Of a stretch of DNA of 64,000 bases, positions 42,092 to 52,697 are shown piece after piece. The first letter of the stretch is position 1. Each line of letters begins with the position of its first letter. The translations under genes and the position numbers were made by a program. Source of the DNA: Pyropia yezoensis (taxonomy: Eukaryota > Rhodophyta > Bangiophyceae > Bangiales > Bangiaceae); assembly GCA_009829735.1 (NCBI GenBank), contig CM020619.1:10964375-11028374 (forward strand). The letters run 5' to 3'. Under the pieces are notes generated by a model. That model did no database searches. It saw only the letters and a list, made by a program, of their open reading frames with translations, and was not told the origin of the DNA.

Positions 42092-43536
42092 CGCAGACGG
42101 GCGACGGGGGGGGGTGCACGTGTGTGTGGGGGGGGGGGGGGGGGGACACGCGGGGGGGGCGGGAGGGGAGGAGAGACGGAAGAACGGCCTGCCTGCCCTG
42201 CCCGCCTGCGCCCGTCGGGGGCGGCGCGGCGGCTGTACAGTACTGTACATCCATACCTACCCCCCCCCCCCCCCCCCACCCCCCTGCGGCTCTCCCCCCC
42301 CGCGACTTGGCGCTGCTCTTCACCCCCCCCCCCCCCGACCCCCCCCCCCACGGGGGAGCGCGCGTGTGCGCCCGCGCGCCTTGGCAGCAGACGAGAGCCG
42401 GGGGGTGGTGGTTGGTGGGGGTGGGGGGGGGGGGTGGGTGGTGGCAGCGGCAGCGGCCCCGCGCGGGGGGCACGCCCGGAAACGACAGCGGGGGCGGGTG
42501 GGTAGCGTCGGCGGCCGCCGAGGCGGGCAACCGGCAGCGGCAGCGGCGGCGCGCAAGCAGTGGCGGCGGCCGGCGGCGGCCAGGCGGGCGGCCAACCCGA
42601 CGGCCGCGTTGGCTGACGCCCCTCATCCCCCCCCCCGCCACCCCTCCCCCCCCTCCCACCCCTCCTCTCCCCACCCCACCCACCCCCGCTAGTCGCCGCC
42701 CGGCGACGTGGGGTGGGTGCTGAGAGGAGGGTGGGACACCCCCGCCCCCACCTTCCTCTTCCCCACCGTTCCCCCCCCCCTTCCCCTTCCCCTTCCCCTT
42801 CCCCCCCCCCCCCCCCCCTCTCCCCCCCTCCACACCACCGCAGGTGACGGTGCACCGTGACCGCGACCGGCCGCGACGTGGTGCGGTGACTGGCGGCACG
42901 GGCCGGCGGTGCGTGCGCGTCTCGGCGGCGGTGCGCGGCAGACGCGTGAGCGCCAGTCCCACGCTCTCTGTGTTGGTGACACCGCCCCGCCTCGGTTGCT
43001 TTGGCCGGCGCGCCGGGATCATTGTGTATTGTACTTTATGTACCAGTTCTATTGTCCTGTTCTGTACTGTACTGTACAAGCATGTACTGTATGGTGGTGG
43101 GCATTGCACCACCGGCGTCAGCCCAGTTGTGAACAAGTAAAGTGAGGAAATACATTACCATGAGTCGATCCACGACAGGGAGGAGCGTGGGTCACCTTGC
43201 CGTGCTTTTCACTCCCACACGACTCTATCCTGGCCGCCGTCCACGGCCAGCGTCCCTAGCCCGCGGCGGCGTCGGAATGCCGCGTCACCACCCGTGGCGA
43301 CGCTCTGTCCCTCTTGCCCGTCTCTGGTCCCCGACCTCCTCGCGCTTCCGGTCTATACACCCTTTTCCCGCACCCGCCCCTCCCCCCCCTCTGTTTCCGT
43401 CTGCCCCTCCTCTCTTCTCGTCGCCCCTTCCCTTTTGTCGGCGTTGTGTGTCGTTGTGCGCGCGACCGGCGGTCGGGTTGACCGTTTTGCCCCCCCCGGC
43501 CCCCCTCCCCCGCGAGCTGCTGGCCGCCCCCACACC
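42092..43536. other. Right flank of gap and RPB6 upstream region
   Basis: No gene seen. G/C homopolymers to ~42840, then GC falls. Several TACTGTAC words occur (for example 43065-43075), as also near 42237 and 31625. The last ~170 bases before the RPB6 ATG are C/T-rich. Confidence 0.4.
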
Positions 43537-44781
43537 ATGAGTGACGAGGAGAACTATGACGGCGTTGTGGCGCCCGACGACTTTGACGCAGCCGCCGTCG
43601 GCGACGACAATGTGGACGACGCGCCCGAGCCAGAGGGGGACGAAGGCTCGGGCAGTACCTACACCCAGTACGCGCCCGTGGAGTGGGGGGACACGGGGGG
43701 AGTGGGGGGGGGGGCATCGAATCCGCGCCGCTGGCGAACCTATTTGGGGGCTCTGGGGGGGGATGCGCTGGTGTGGGTGGGAGGGTGAGGGGGGTGGTGG
43801 GGTCGGATGGGGGTGGGGGGCTTGGGGGGGTTGGAGCGGGGGGGGGGGGGGGTAGCTGCGGGTCGCGGTTGGCCACTTGCCGCGCGTCGAGCTGGCGCCC
43901 CGGCCGGTCGGGGGCTCGTTGGGCTTTTCGTGGGGGGGCGCAGCAGTTGGACATGCGTCTGACGCTCGTGGTTGACTTTGTTGTTGTTGCCCCCTGCTGT
44001 GTCCCCCGCGGCGTGCCGGCTGCGTGTTGGGCTGTGGTGGATGGGGTCCGTCTTGTTTGGTCCTTACGGCTGGGTGTGGCGCGCCGCGGCGGGTTTCCCC
44101 TTCTCTCTTGCCTGTTGCGCTCGTGGTGGGGGTGTCTGCTCTCGGACGCGTCGACGCTTCTTGCGGCGCCTCGTGTCGTCGCGCTCCTGGGCTCGACTGC
44201 TCTTCTTCTGGTTTTTCATTCTTCTGTTTTGCTTCCCCCGCCCCGGTGATGACCCCGTCCCCCAGACCTAACGTCAAGCGCATAACCGCCCGGTACATGA
44301 CCAAGTACGAGCGGGCGCGGGTGCTGGGCACGCGCGCCCAGCAGATCTCCATGGGCGCCCCCGTCATGGTAGAGCTGGTGGGCGAGACGGACCCGCTGAT
44401 GATTGCGCACAAGGTGCGTGCCGGTGCCCTGTTGTGGGTGGTGGCCTCCCCGCACCACTGTGGGTCTATTTCTCTCTGTGAGTGGGTGAGTGCGTGTCGG
44501 GGGTGGTGGACTGCCCGTGGTGGGGCACGCCTGGTGGCTGTCGACTTGATGCTGACTCTACCTGTGACGGGGGCCGTGCTTGCGCTTTGCCCCTCGTCTA
44601 CTTGTGTATGTCAATGGTTGGCGTGTCATGCTTCGGGGTCCTGTGCGGCTGTTGTTGGTGTGGGGTGGGTGGGTGGCGTTCACAGGAGCTGCGGCAGAAG
44701 AAGATCCCCATCACCATCCGGCGGTACCTCCCAGACGGCAGCTTTGAGGACTGGAACTGCAGCGAGCTGACCATCGAGTAG
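43537..44781 (+). CDS. RPB6: RNA polymerases I/II/III subunit RPB6 (RPABC2)
   Basis: Shared small subunit of all three nuclear RNA polymerases. Three exons: 43537-43667, 44266-44413 and 44686-44781. Introns are 598 bp (GTACGC...CCCAG, splitting a Gln codon) and 272 bp (GTGCGT...CACAG). Product 124 residues; human RPB6 is 127. The acidic N-terminus ([20 protein letters not shown]) is typical and variable. The core reads [40 protein letters not shown] and [20 protein letters not shown], almost identical to other eukaryotes. The first intron was placed because its splice joins TYTQ directly to PNVKRIT, which equals the known spacing. The sequence continuing past the donor in the first exon's frame is G-rich and unlike the family. 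Confidence 0.96.
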
Positions 44782-45098
44782 GGGGCCGTGTTGGCAACGC
44801 AAGACATATCTCTTTGTACTGATTCAATGCACTCGCGACGCGTGCGTGGATAGGCTCTCGGGGTGCCAGCGGAGGGCATACATACAACGGCTTCCATTCG
44901 TGCCCTGTCCACCGTTCAATCTATTGTACGAGCTCCCCGTCGAGAAGGGGAGCAGCGGCGGTATGCCCACCACTGGCACGAGCGCATTGCGCCAGGCCCA
45001 TTGCAACGTGCATCTGCGGGTCGCAGATGACCGCCGACGCCGACGTCGGCCGCCCCCTCTACCTCAACCGCCGCGTCGCCCCCACATCGCCACCCGCG
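44782..45098. other. Convergent spacer RPB6 / PGES2-like
   Basis: 3' flanks of two tail-to-tail genes. An inverted repeat, GAGCTCCCCGTC/GAGAAGGGGAGC, near 44930-44955 might form a hairpin. No gene. Confidence 0.4.
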
Positions 45099-46176
45099 TC
45101 ACCCTAGGGACGCTGCCGCGTCTGCCTGCTTGGCGCTCACGGCCCCTGCCGGCACCAACACGGGCTGCCCAACCTTGCCCTTGACCCGCTCGTACCATCC
45201 TTCCACGGCGGTGTGCGCGGTCACGTCCCCCCATGTGTCAAACGGCTCGAGGCTGTGAAGGACGCCCCACACGGCCAGGTCCACCAGCCCCGGCTCGTCG
45301 GTGCCCGAGTAATAGTCGCCGCCGTGGGCGTCCACCTCGGCCAGCCATTGCCCTATCGCGTCGTACAGCGCCGCGCGGGGCTCTTCAATCGCGTACTTCT
45401 TCTTGAGCTTCTTCGCCACCCCGTACATGGCCGCGGCGCCCACGTAGCGGATGGCCACCTTTTGCACCGCCGTAAAGTCCATGCACTCGGAAACGTAGTC
45501 AAACGTCTGGAGGGACTCGGGCATGGAGCGGTAGATGTTGGGCGGCAGGAGCTTGACAAGCTTCTCGTCCACCCACGTCAGCCACCGAAGCTCCTCCTCT
45601 GAGTGGCTCATGCCGCCGCTGGCCGGCGCGGCGGGGGTGGCGGCCGCGCCGTCGCCGGCGGTGGCAGCGGGGGCCGGGTGGACCACCGCATCCAACGCCG
45701 CAATGATATCACCCGACCCATTCACCTGACGCCCGTCAATGACAGCGATCGGGACCTTGCGGTAGGTGGGTGGGAACGCCGCAAGCGCCTTCTTACGCAG
45801 CGGGTCCACCTCAACCGCCGTGTACGGGATGTTGTGGTAGTCCAGGTATGCCCGAACCTTGTTGCCTGTGCAGTGACCACGGTGGAAAGAGGGGGCCCCC
45901 ACGGGCAGAAGAAAGCAGCCGTCAGTACACAGGCACACATTAGCCAGACGACGACGAGAACCAAGCGGCGTGTCCATCACACGCCACATACACCACTGTC
46001 ACAACGGGTACCCGCGTCCGACGTATCACGCACACACATCCACTGGCTCAAGAGCCATCGACTCCATTGTCTGCCGCGCCAACACGCCTCCCCCCCCACT
46101 CCCCACCCACCCACGACGCCGCCTGTGCCGCCGCCTCACGACACCGCCCGTAGCGCGGCCAACCTCGCCCACGCAG

Positions 46177-46211
<35 letters not shown>

Positions 46212-46761
46212 ACGAGCAAGGCACAGCCGCCCACCTCAACGCACAGTAAGGGCACGGCACATACTGGTACAGGGTGACCGATGGCATAGGCGGTGCCGAC
46301 CCAGCAGCCGCCCCCTCTGCCGCCCCCGTCGCCGTCGTCGCCGCGTCGGCCATCACGACCGCGCCGCCCGCCGTGGACGCCGCCGCCCCAGCCGCCGCAG
46401 CCGCCGCAGCCGCGGCGGCGGTGGAGAGGCGGCAAGCAGCCCAGCCATCCCGACGCGGCGCACCCCCGCCGCTGCCGCGGCCGCCGCCGCCGCCGCCGAT
46501 GCCCGCGTCGCCCAGCCCCCGCGGAGGCCAGCCGCCCGTTGGGCTGGAAGAGGCCACGTGCAGCCCGGCGCGGGGCGGGGGAGTCGCCAACGACGCCCAC
46601 CGCACGGGCTGTGGGGGCGCCCGCAGCGGCAGCGGCGCGCCGCCGTGGCCGCGGAGAGCCCCCGCGGCAGAGACGGCGGCGGCCGGGGCGGTGACGGCAG
46701 CCCAGGAGGTGGTGGCTACCCCCTGACTGGCCCGCGCAAACCGAACCGCGGAGGAGGCCAT
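45099..46761 (-). CDS. PTGES2: Prostaglandin E synthase 2-like (GST-fold) protein
   Basis: Glutaredoxin-like plus GST-C protein of the membrane-associated PGES-2 family, present in most eukaryotes and usually organellar. Exon 1 is 46761-46245 and exon 2 is 45865-45099; the intron of 379 bp (GTGCGT...CACAG) splits the second Cys of the active-site motif. 427 residues. The joined motif is YQYVPCPYCNKVRAYLDYHN (Cys170-Pro-Tyr-Cys173), followed by VEVDPLRKK, YRKVPIAVIDG, NGSGDIIAAL, SEEELRWLTWVDEKLVKLL, PPNIYRSMPESLQTFDYV, KVAIRYVGAAAMYGVAKKL and PGLVDLAVWGVL. The ~160-residue N-terminus is Ala/Ser/Arg-rich with Pro, consistent with import into mitochondrion or plastid. Physiological substrate is uncertain: in many organisms the protein binds heme and glutathione, and prostaglandin synthesis is not established. 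Confidence 0.92.
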
Positions 46762-47233
46762 GGCAATCGGCGGAGGGCGGCAGCGGGGTTGCGCCCGGGG
46801 GAGCGATGGGGCGGCGGCCCGCCGTTGAGAGCAGGACAGGCGGGGTGGAAGGTGTGATCAGAGGCGGTCTGGTGGTGAGCCGGCTGGTCGGCTGCGGCTC
46901 CACGAAGCGGTCAAACGCGGACGTGACAGCGCTGGCGACGATCAGGTGGGCTTGGTGTCACCAATAGTAGTTTTCATATGAGAATTCGATCGTGGATGCC
47001 ACCCCACGGCATCCAAATTGTCACCCGTGGTCGTGATCGCCTGGGCAAGGCGCGCCCGGCACCCATCTCCTTGCCGCGGCTGGAAATGTCTCCCCCATCC
47101 CCAGATCAGACCTGACGCCCTGCCGCTCCCACCCACCTGCCCACCTGCCCCGTCGAGTGGCCGTGTGGGGTTGCAGCTTTTTTTGTGGTGCGACCTCCCC
47201 TCTCCTCTCTCCCCACCCCTCCCCGTGGCCGTG
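46762..47233. promoter_or_regulatory. Divergent promoter, PGES2-like / SAM carrier
   Basis: A 472-bp region between two head-to-head organelle-protein genes. The centre (46940-47000) is AT-richer, with CACCAATAGTAG (a CCAAT box on the plus strand at ~46961) and GAATTCGATCGTGG. C/T-rich leaders abut the SAM carrier start. Confidence 0.35.
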
Positions 47234-48406
47234 ATGGCGCCCACTGCCGCGGCGCGGCTGAGCATTGTCCCCCCCCCCGGCATGTCTGCGGGGGGCGCGC
47301 CGCCGCCCCGTCGAGGGCGGCGGCACCCCTGGGGCGGCATCCCCCTGGCATGCTGCCCTCAGTCACCGGTCGGCGGCGGCGCCCGTCTGCGTGGCCTGCT
47401 GCTGACCAAGGCGACGACCGGCGGCGACGCGGGCGTTCACGTGCACGTCAAGGCGGGCGGGTCGGGGTCGCCCGTTGGGGGCGCCCCCGCCGCGGCGGTG
47501 GCGCCCGGGCTGACCCCCACGGGTACCTTCCAGGTGGGCCTCCTTGCCGGTGCCGTTGCCGGTACGGCTGTGGATGTGGTGCTGTTTCCGCTCGACACGT
47601 TCAAGACACGCGTTCAGGCGGCCGGCACCGCCGCGGTCGCGCGCGCGCAGCTGCTGAGGGGGCTCTACGCGGGCATTGCGCCAGCGGTGGTGGCGTCGGC
47701 GCCCGCGGCGGCCGCCTTTTTTGGTACTTATGATGCGCTGAAGCGGGTGCTTGCCGACACCATCCCCGACGGCCACGGCCGCTACGCGCCGGTGGCTCAT
47801 ATGCTCGCCGCCGCTGGCGGTGACGTGGCCTCTTCCACCGTCCGCGCGCCGTTTGAGGTGGTCAAGCAGCGGCTGCAGGCGGGTATGCACGCCTCATCGG
47901 GCGATGCGATTCGCAGTGTTTGGCGTACATCTGGTTTCCGCGGCTTTTACGCGGGCTACGGCTCGCTGGTGCTCCGGGAGCTCCCCTTTGACGCCCTCCA
48001 GTTCCCCCTGTACGAGGCACTCAAGAGCCGCTGGGCCGCACGCCGCGCGGCGTCGGGCCACCCTGACGGCGGCCGGCTGCAGACGTGGCAGACCTCTGCG
48101 TGTGGATCCGCCGCGGGCGCCGTGTCGGCCGCCGTTACCACGCCTCTGGACGTAGTGAAGACTCGAATGATGACCCAGGCGGCCGGCACCGTACCGTACA
48201 AGGGCGTCGTGGACGGGCTGTCGCGGATTGCACGGGAAGAGGGCGTCGCGGCGCTGACTGCGGGGCTAGTACCGCGGGTGGTGTGGATCGCATTGGGGGG
48301 GGCGATCTTCTTCGGTGGCTACGAGGTCACCAAGGCGCATCTGACACCCAAGGTCCTGCGGATGGAGCAGCGGCGGCGGGAGGAGGGGCGGGCATTCAAG
48401 TTGTAG
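47234..48406 (+). CDS. SAMC: Mitochondrial/plastid S-adenosylmethionine carrier (SLC25A26/SAMC)
   Basis: Imports S-adenosylmethionine into organelles in exchange for S-adenosylhomocysteine. Single exon, 390 residues. Three mitochondrial-carrier repeats with their PX[DE]XX[KR] signatures: FPLDTFKTR (repeat 1), APFEVVKQR (repeat 2) and TPLDVVKTR (repeat 3). Subfamily features are strong: GAVAGTAVDVVLFPLDTFKT, GLYAGIAPAVVASAPAAAAFF, HMLAAAGGDVASSTVRAPFE, GFYAGYGSLVLRELPFDALQ and GLVPRVVWIALGGAIFFGGY. These match SAMC rather than other carriers. About 100 residues precede the first repeat, longer than in yeast or human, and may be a targeting extension. The ATG at 47234 follows a C/T-rich leader; the same frame is open upstream to 47018, but that part looks like leader. 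Confidence 0.93.
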   Translation: MAPTAAARLSIVPPPGMSAGGAPPPRRGRRHPWGGIPLACCPQSPVGGGARLRGLLLTKATTGGDAGVHVHVKAGGSGSPVGGAPAAAVAPGLTPTGTFQVGLLAGAVAGTAVDVVLFPLDTFKTRVQAAGTAAVARAQLLRGLYAGIAPAVVASAPAAAAFFGTYDALKRVLADTIPDGHGRYAPVAHMLAAAGGDVASSTVRAPFEVVKQRLQAGMHASSGDAIRSVWRTSGFRGFYAGYGSLVLRELPFDALQFPLYEALKSRWAARRAASGHPDGGRLQTWQTSACGSAAGAVSAAVTTPLDVVKTRMMTQAAGTVPYKGVVDGLSRIAREEGVAALTAGLVPRVVWIALGGAIFFGGYEVTKAHLTPKVLRMEQRRREEGRAFKL

Positions 48407-48995
48407 CGGTCGCATGAGGGCCGCTCCCCTTTTTTTTTCGTCAAGCCTCTTCCCTCTCTCCTGCCGTGGTTTTGAGCCGGTCTCCGCAACAACGAAACAG
48501 GTCCTTTTTCAACCACTGATCAGACTTGGCACTGCAGGTCCACATGGCCATTGAGTGCGACGGGCGAAGCCAGCCTCGGCCTCGATACCGCTGAGGGTTA
48601 CCGCGGATCCAGGCTTCCACCCCTCGTGACATCAGCGCAGTTGGTTCGGCAGGCGGGTGGCACCCTTCGGCCGGACTCAACTTCACCCCTTCCTCTCATC
48701 CCGTCCTCGAACCGCTGTGGATGTCGTTTTGACCCTGCATGCCCTCAGAACAGCTCGACTGGTACGTCCAGCACGTCCCACACGAGCTCAAGACCACAAT
48801 ATGGGCGTATAATTCCACGCCCCCCTCCTTAACGCACAGCTGATAGCTTTCAACAGTTGATAGCCGTCTCTACACACGTCTCTACACACGGAATCACCAC
48901 GAGGGGCAAAAACAATCCGACGGAACGACGCACAAGGTGGGCAAGCGCATCGGCAGCACGCATAAAAGAAAAAAAAAATCACGACCAACGGTCGT
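48407..48995. other. Convergent spacer SAM carrier / eS30
   Basis: Tail-to-tail intergenic region. A minus-strand frame at 48441-48686 (81 codons, including MAMWTCSAKSDQWLKKDLFR) has ordinary composition, but no recognised family; it could be a small gene, an exon or chance in 3' UTR. TTTTTTTTCG follows the SAM carrier stop. Confidence 0.3.
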
Positions 48996-49789
48996 TTACT
49001 CGGCCGGCTTGGAGTTCGGCCCGCGCTTGCGGCCACCGAATGTGGCCACCACGTTCACGAAGCGGCTGGAAGGCAAAAAAAAAAAGGAACCAACACAGAA
49101 GCGGAAGAGCACCCAAAACCACCGAGGACACACAACGACCCCCAACAAGAACTCACAGGGGTTAGTGTCTGCCACAAAAGAATCTTCTCCTCGCGCGCAA
49201 CAACATCAGAAGAGCCCGTTGACAGACCAGCATCCCTCGCCGTGACATGGTCAAGGACATGCCAATAATGGCACGGCACAGCCTCCTCAACATACCGGTT
49301 GAACTTGAGCCGCTGGCCAGCACGCCCCTTGGGCTTCTTCGGCTTCTCTTGCACCTCCACCTTCGGCGTCTGGGCTCGCACCTTCCCGGCACGCGACAGG
49401 GAGCCGTGAACCTTGCCTGCACGCCACAAACCCAAGCCACGAAATAGACGCAGACGCAACTCCAGGCAACACATGAGCAATCAGTAGGCGCCCCACGCAG
49501 CACGGCAGGACAAAAAGAACGAGTAGGTCCAAACCTCTTGCGAGTCTGGAGACAAGACATAACAAGCGCTGCGACAGAGCTTCGCAGCCACCCAACACAG
49601 CAAGGCAGATCGCCGAACCCAGCCAGGACTCCGAGAGAATATCGATGCTGCGCAGCATCCAGCAACATGTTCGACTACAGGACATGATGGTGCACCATCC
49701 CAGGCCCCACTATGTAACAGCCCTGCCCAGTCCGCGGACGACGCAGGACATCCAAGCGAATGGGCCCAACGGAACATCGACATACCCAT
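48996..49789 (-). CDS. RPS30: 40S ribosomal protein eS30
   Basis: Small-subunit ribosomal protein, 64 residues. Three coding exons: 49789-49786, 49416-49296 and 49065-48996. The first contributes only ATGG. It was identified by the Kozak-like GCCACCATGG followed at once by a GTATGT donor; exon 2 begins GCAAGG after a TGCAG acceptor, restoring [20 protein letters not shown]. The second intron (230 bp, GTATGT...CCAG) splits an Arg codon and joins KFNR to [20 protein letters not shown]. Everything matches eS30 across eukaryotes (KVHGSLARAGKVR...NRRFVNVV.TFG). There is no ubiquitin-like FUBI fusion, as in plants and fungi and unlike animals. The C-terminal AE is followed by TAA. Confidence 0.92.
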
Positions 49790-51173
49790 GGTGGCAACCG
49801 GAACGCAACCGCAGCAGAAACAGTGGTGACAGCAAAGGAGTGGAGAGACTGCTGCAAGTCAATAGCACGAACAGTTGAGAGGTGGAGGAAGAAGGATGGC
49901 GCATGGAGCAGGCGACGTCGACGGGTTTGGTCATCAGCAGAGTGCACGTGGCAACGTCGACCTCATCATAAGTAGCCTGCGTATGATGTACATGAAAAAG
50001 CTACCAAATGCACTCGAAGAGTCCCACATAACGGAGAATTGGAACCAATGTGCTTGTGCCGACACCTGTCGCTCTGTCACGTAGGACACTAATTCGTCGT
50101 GAAGTCGACTGTCAAGTGCTGCAATTAACAGGCTCCTTGCACAACGTGGTAAGAAAGAGCAACCGCAGCCGCTCTTCCGTTCGTGTGCCTCGCCTCTATT
50201 GCCAAGCGGCTGTCGGCTCTCGTCTCGTCCACTCATGCAACTCGCTCTTCCGAGTGCTCATTCGACTATGTATGGTCAGACAAAGTAGGTCAAGCAGCCA
50301 TGGTCCCCGCCATTCGGACGCCACTGCCACATCTCCGCGGGATGTACTGTATCTCACAGCCTACTAAGCTAGAGCGATCACTCCCGCACCCAGTCTTCCA
50401 TCTTCCGTTCATTCCGCTGCTCCTCTGTCTTGGAGCGACTGGCCCACTCTTAGTCCGTTCCTCTTTCAGGCACCTGCTGGTTCACAGAAACACAGTTGTC
50501 GGTCCTGGAATCCCCGCAGGATCTCCATGTGCTCTCAAGACACTTGAGGCGAGTCGTCGAGCAGAATTTGTTTCGCGTCTTACCCATGAAAGTGTAGAGC
50601 AGACGCAGCTCGTACATACGGTATGTGTTTTGGTCGCCGGCTGCTTGCTCGCTACTCGCGCTGCGAGCTGGACCAGCCTCACAAAGGGCCACCTTCCAAT
50701 GTTTTCACATGATTGTGCGTTCAAGAGAAAAAGTTTGGACAGTGGCCCTCTGTTGCGTTCAAAAGAAAAAGTTTGGACAGTGGCCCTCTGTTAAATGATT
50801 GAATTTGATGCGCCGCGCTGTACTGACAGTACTGTCAGCCATAATGACGTTCTCTCTTTTATGTCTGTTCATTGGCCAGGTGGAAGAGGATCAGTCAACA
50901 AGCGGAAGCCAACCTGGCAGCCGCTGGCTGTGGTGTAGTCAAGGCGACTGCCAGTGTTCTTCTCGGTCGCTTCAGGTTGGGCTTCGCAAGAGAGGGCACT
51001 TCGTTGTGCTTCCCCACCTGCAGCCCGAAGTATCTCTGAGGCGACTCCCCCTGGCGTCTAGACCTAGGGTTGGTCCCAGCGCACCAGGCACGCGCTTCGC
51101 CCCCGTGCGCTGTTTGCGGCGTCTCCAGGTTTGTTCACCTCTGTCTTCCTGTTCCTGACGCAGCTTGGGAGCC
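49790..51173. other. Divergent intergenic region eS30 / SLC35B1, no gene recognised
   Basis: About 1.4 kb of near-50% GC DNA. Open frames of up to 203 codons (50183-50794) lack domains and cross a tandem duplication, so I do not call a gene. Probably eS30 promoter and 5' UTR plus SLC35B1 upstream DNA. The pyrimidine-rich stretch ending CTGACGCAG at ~51164 could be a splice acceptor for a 5'-UTR intron of SLC35B1. Confidence 0.35.
50717..50792. repeat. 38-bp tandem duplication
   Basis: Two adjacent 38-bp copies (50717-50754 and 50755-50792), each running from GCGTTCAA to GGCCCTCTGTT, with one mismatch (AAGAG versus AAAAG). Confidence 0.9.
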
Positions 51174-52328
51174 ATGACGTCATCGAGGGCGACGCGGCGA
51201 AACCGGCGCACGGCCACCGAAGTGGCGCCGCCAAGAAATGGACTCTCCACCGCGGGTGTCCCCAGCACTGTCGGGGCGCTGCCACCGTTGGCTCCCTCGG
51301 GCTTGGCCAAGGACCTGGCCCTGTTGGCGTGCGTGGCCGGCATCTACACTTGCTACTTGTCATATGGCGTCCTTCAAGAACGTATTTACAAGTCCAGTTA
51401 CGCTCCGGCAGCAACGGACCTGATTGACGGCGGCCGCTACCACTTCACGCTATTCCTTGTGTTTGCCCAGACGACCGTTAATGCGCTTTCCGCGCTGCCA
51501 CCGCTGGCATCATTTGCTCAACCCAAGCACACGGTGCCGGTGTGGAAGTATGCCAAGCTGGCTCTGTTCTACCTGGCTGCCATGCTTTTTTCCTTCTCCG
51601 CCTTGCACCACATGTCGTACCCGATGCAGGCGCTGGGGAAGAGCTGCAAGATGGTCCCCGTAATGCTGATGGGTGTCCTCATCCGTGGTCGCAAGTATAC
51701 CCCTCGGGACTACGCGTGCGCATTTCTCATCACCGCCGGCGTGGCCATCTTCTCGTACAAAGGCAGCGCTGCCAACGCGCAGTCCCATACGTCTGCTCTC
51801 GGGGTGTTTCTTTTGCTGGCGTCGCTCGTCATGGACGGTCTGACGGGACCGTCGCAGGACCTGGTGATTGTGCAGCACGCACCATCTACGCACCAGCTCA
51901 TGGCGTGGCAGAACGCGGCGGCGGCGGCGTGGCTGCTGCCCCCGCTGCTGGTGACGGGCGAGATGAAGGCGGCGGTGGCGTTCATCACGCGCTACCCGGC
52001 GGCAGCTAGGGATGTGGCCACCTTTGCAGCAGTCAGCGCCGTTGGTCAGCACTTCATCTTCTACACTATCCGCAACTTCTCCGCGCTGGCATGCACGACA
52101 ATCACCACCACCCGAAAGTTCTTTACCATCCTCGCGTCAGTGGTGTACTACAAGCATAGCTTATTGCCACGTCAGTGGTCGGCGGTAGGATTGGTGTTTG
52201 GGGCGATTGTGTGGGAGGGCGTGGCCAAGCACCAGAAGAAGCGTGAAGCAGCCGCCGCGTTTGCAGCCAAGGCTTCCGCCCAGGACCCACGGTCTGCCTC
52301 GACTGTAGGAGAAAAGAAAGAGACCTGA
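51174..52328 (+). CDS. SLC35B1: SLC35B1/HUT1-type ER nucleotide(-sugar) transporter
   Basis: Multi-pass membrane transporter of the UAA family; members move UDP-sugars or exchange ATP/ADP across the ER membrane. Single exon, 384 residues, about nine to ten hydrophobic segments from residue ~48 to ~355. Diagnostic blocks: ACVAGIYTCYLSYGVLQERI, the central SYPMQALGKSCKMVPVMLMG, DGLTGPSQD, and near the end FFTILASVVYYKHSLLPRQW. The C-terminus ends GEKKET, a dilysine KKxx ER-retrieval signal, which supports ER location. The ATG at 51174 is the first in frame; the basic N-terminus (MTSSRATRRNRRT) is cytosolic by the positive-inside rule. Tail-to-tail with SppA. The substrate cannot be decided from sequence. 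Confidence 0.92.
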   Translation: MTSSRATRRNRRTATEVAPPRNGLSTAGVPSTVGALPPLAPSGLAKDLALLACVAGIYTCYLSYGVLQERIYKSSYAPAATDLIDGGRYHFTLFLVFAQTTVNALSALPPLASFAQPKHTVPVWKYAKLALFYLAAMLFSFSALHHMSYPMQALGKSCKMVPVMLMGVLIRGRKYTPRDYACAFLITAGVAIFSYKGSAANAQSHTSALGVFLLLASLVMDGLTGPSQDLVIVQHAPSTHQLMAWQNAAAAAWLLPPLLVTGEMKAAVAFITRYPAAARDVATFAAVSAVGQHFIFYTIRNFSALACTTITTTRKFFTILASVVYYKHSLLPRQWSAVGLVFGAIVWEGVAKHQKKREAAAAFAAKASAQDPRSASTVGEKKET

Positions 52329-52697
52329 ACGACATCATGGTCATTTTTCGTTTTTCTTTGGTGGGTTGACTGTGTCACGGTTACAAAGCCACCTGACCTT
52401 TGTGTTACAAGCGCTCCCCGCTGCGTTGCCGACGTCTGGTGGTGCCAAGGACTGTTAATGCTTCCGTGTATCCCTACTCGTCCCGTGGCTCCGTCGGTCA
52501 GTCGACAGTAGGAATGGCATATCATGTGCCCCAGCACGCCCAGCGTCACGTTACCCCTCTGAAAACGGAGCTATCCCGTCACTCCCCCCACGGCAACACA
52601 AGAGACCTCGAGAAAGAGAAGAAAGAAGCTCACCAATGTGCACCGCAAGTCGAGCACGCCCCAACACCAGTTGTTCGCAGAACCAACAGGTCACCAC
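52329..52697. other. Convergent spacer SLC35B1 / SppA
   Basis: 3' flanks of two convergent genes with moderate GC; no gene. Confidence 0.45.

Noticed and set aside
40655..43136. Frames that run through the N gap
   Set aside because: The N tract is translated as X and its length is arbitrary, so continuity is not evidence of a gene.
50183..50794. Plus-strand 203-codon frame
   Set aside because: It crosses the 38-bp tandem duplication, has no family resemblance and lies in probable promoter DNA of eS30.
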